DNA of 5,917 nt from contig JAJRYL010000284.1 in assembly GCA_024275855.1 (NCBI GenBank), positions 1 to 5,917 of the forward strand, given 5' to 3'. The notes under the pieces were generated by a model. The model was not told where the DNA came from, did no database searches, and saw only the letters and a program-made list of their open reading frames with translations. Position 1 is the stretch's first letter. Every line of letters starts with the position of its first letter. Source of the stretch: Deltaproteobacteria bacterium. Its GTDB lineage: Bacteria; Desulfobacterota; GWC2-55-46; JADFVP01. Shown in pieces: positions 4,649-5,917 of the stretch. The translations under genes and the position numbers were made by a program.

Positions 4649-5917
4649 TTACCGTATATAAGCCTCGGTAACGTACCTTCTCATCATTCTATGCGAGTTA
4701 AAGTAGTAGGCGTTCATTCCAATGGCGCTCTGCATCATCTTTATCCAGATAAACCGGTCGTCGTAGTACCGCGGAATAAGCTGCATTTCGAGTTTAGAGT
4801 ACAGGTCTTCCGCGTCGGCCTCGTCGGTTCTTTCGTCAAGGGTAGCCCCCGTCGGGCTCGCGCCTATCGACCAGCCTGTATACCCCTCTATATGCCCCTC
4901 TATCCACCACCCGTCGAGCACCGAGAAGTTGAGCACGCCGTTGTGCGCGGCCTTCATGCCCGAAGTGCCGGACGCCTCGTGCGGCCTCATAGGGGTATTT
5001 AGCCATACGTCAACTCCGGAGACTATCTTTAAAGCAAGGTCCATATTGTAGTTTTGAAGGTAGACGAGCTTAATGTCGGCGCCAAGCTCCCCGGCCTTTT
5101 GACAAATCTCGCGTATAAACCCCTGCCCCTCGGTATCGTTAGGGTGCGCCTTGCCGGCAAAGACGAACTGAACCTTCTTGCTCGCTATCCTTATAAGCCG
5201 CTCCATATCCCTGAAGACCAGCGTAGCCCTCTTGTAGGCGGTAGCGCGGCGCGCGAAACCGATTGTCAGAATCTTGGAGTCGTACTCCACGCCGGTTACG
5301 TCCTTTATATGCTCTACCAGCTTGCGCTTGGCCTCCATGTGCGCGTCCCAAATCTCTTCTTCGGGAATCTTCTCCACCCTTACGAAGAGTTCCGGCTCGT
5401 TGGCCCAACCCGGTATGTACTTGTCGTAGAGGCGCGCGAAGCTCTCGCATGTCCACGTAAAGGTATGCACCCCGTTGGTAATAGCCTGTATCTGGTAACC
5501 GGGAAAGAGGTTTTTAGAGACCTCTCCGTGTTTCTTCGCTACACCGTTAATATACATGCTGAGGTTCATTGCCAGCAGCGTCATGTTAAGCTCGTCTTTA
5601 CCGGCAAGCTCTTTTAAAATCTCAAGCGGAATTATGTCGCCCATCACCTCTTCAACAAGGTCGTATGAAAATTTATCGTGTCCCGCCTCTACGGGGGTAT
5701 GCGTCGTAAAGACGCAGAGGCTCTTAACGCTCTCCGTGTCCCATATCTGGGACTCGTCCCAGACGGACTCTATATCCCTTTTATGACGGCTTAGAAGGTC
5801 GAGCGTCAGCAGGCTCGCGTGCCCCTCGTTCATGTGGTACTTCTTTATCATAAAACCGAGGGTGCGCAGCATCTGCACGCCGCCGAGCCCTAAAACCACC
5901 TCCTGCTTCAACCTGTG
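4649..5917 (-). CDS. glgP: alpha-glucan (glycogen) phosphorylase, N-terminus cut by window edge
   Basis: GT35-family phosphorylase, which cleaves alpha-1,4-glucan with phosphate to release glucose-1-phosphate; cytoplasmic and PLP-dependent. There are 422 visible residues to the TAA at 4649-4651, and the frame stays open to the right edge. A TTG at 5911 is internal, because HRLKQEVVLGLGGVQMLRTLG is a conserved mid-protein motif. Counting that TTG codon as residue 1, one sees YHMNEGHASLL (25-35), FTTHTPVEAGHDKF (68-81), ITNGVHTFTW (144-153), GFARRATAYKRA (218-229), VFAGKAHPND (250-259), and HEASGTSGMKAAHNG (311-325), with the PLP lysine at 320 (bases 4952-4954). The pattern fits the shorter bacterial/archaeal alpha-glucan phosphorylase subfamily rather than the longer MalP/GlgP of E. 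coli. The C-terminus, with its RMMRRYVTEAYIR ending, looks complete. Its promoter is outside the window. Confidence 0.95.
   Translation of the reverse strand, partial: HRLKQEVVLGLGGVQMLRTLGFMIKKYHMNEGHASLLTLDLLSRHKRDIESVWDESQIWDTESVKSLCVFTTHTPVEAGHDKFSYDLVEEVMGDIIPLEILKELAGKDELNMTLLAMNLSMYINGVAKKHGEVSKNLFPGYQIQAITNGVHTFTWTCESFARLYDKYIPGWANEPELFVRVEKIPEEEIWDAHMEAKRKLVEHIKDVTGVEYDSKILTIGFARRATAYKRATLVFRDMERLIRIASKKVQFVFAGKAHPNDTEGQGFIREICQKAGELGADIKLVYLQNYNMDLALKIVSGVDVWLNTPMRPHEASGTSGMKAAHNGVLNFSVLDGWWIEGHIEGYTGWSIGASPTGATLDERTDEADAEDLYSKLEMQLIPRYYDDRFIWIKMMQSAIGMNAYYFNSHRMMRRYVTEAYIR

Noticed and set aside
5139..5617. Long antisense ORFs within glgP
   Set aside because: They are shadow frames of a clearly conserved phosphorylase, with no recognisable domains.

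Overview
This window looks like chromosomal DNA from a flagellated, probably Gram-negative bacterium. The evidence is a long E. coli-type MotA, a MotB stator with an OmpA-like peptidoglycan domain, and a textbook sigma-28 (FliA) promoter. Coding DNA has moderate GC with frequent ATA isoleucine codons. Nothing fixes the genus. A Desulfobacterota- or Nitrospirota-like lineage would fit, but that is a guess. I see no phage, insertion sequence, tRNA, rRNA or CRISPR features.

Layout, left to right. (1) The 3' part of a pyruvate kinase gene (+ strand, 5' end outside the window). (2) After about 110 bp, a complete + strand gene for a STAS-PilZ two-domain protein. (3) A 533-bp gene-free stretch between convergent genes. 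Most of it is a degenerate head-to-tail array of about ten units with a 35-37 bp pitch, which begins at the stop codon of the STAS-PilZ gene. It ends in a strong terminator for the leftward operon. (4) The leftward motA-motB operon (motB nearer the array, motA first in transcription), with a hairpin plus U-tract in the motA-motB gap and a sigma-28 promoter directly before motA. (5) A 243-bp spacer with a GC-rich inverted repeat. (6) The 3' two-thirds or so of a leftward alpha-glucan phosphorylase gene, cut by the right window edge.

How the parts fit together. MotA and MotB form the ion-driven flagellar stator. PilZ proteins of the YcgR class bind c-di-GMP and slow the motor by touching MotA or the rotor, so a STAS-PilZ protein facing motAB is a plausible motility or second-messenger regulator, although it is not in the same transcript. 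The flanking genes are central carbon metabolism: pyruvate kinase ends glycolysis and the phosphorylase releases glucose-1-phosphate from glycogen-like glucan.

The most notable points are the near-leaderless motA implied by the sigma-28 promoter position, the possible attenuator between motA and motB, the 37-bp repeat array, and the STAS-PilZ fusion with altered motif residues. None of these amounts to a proven new system.
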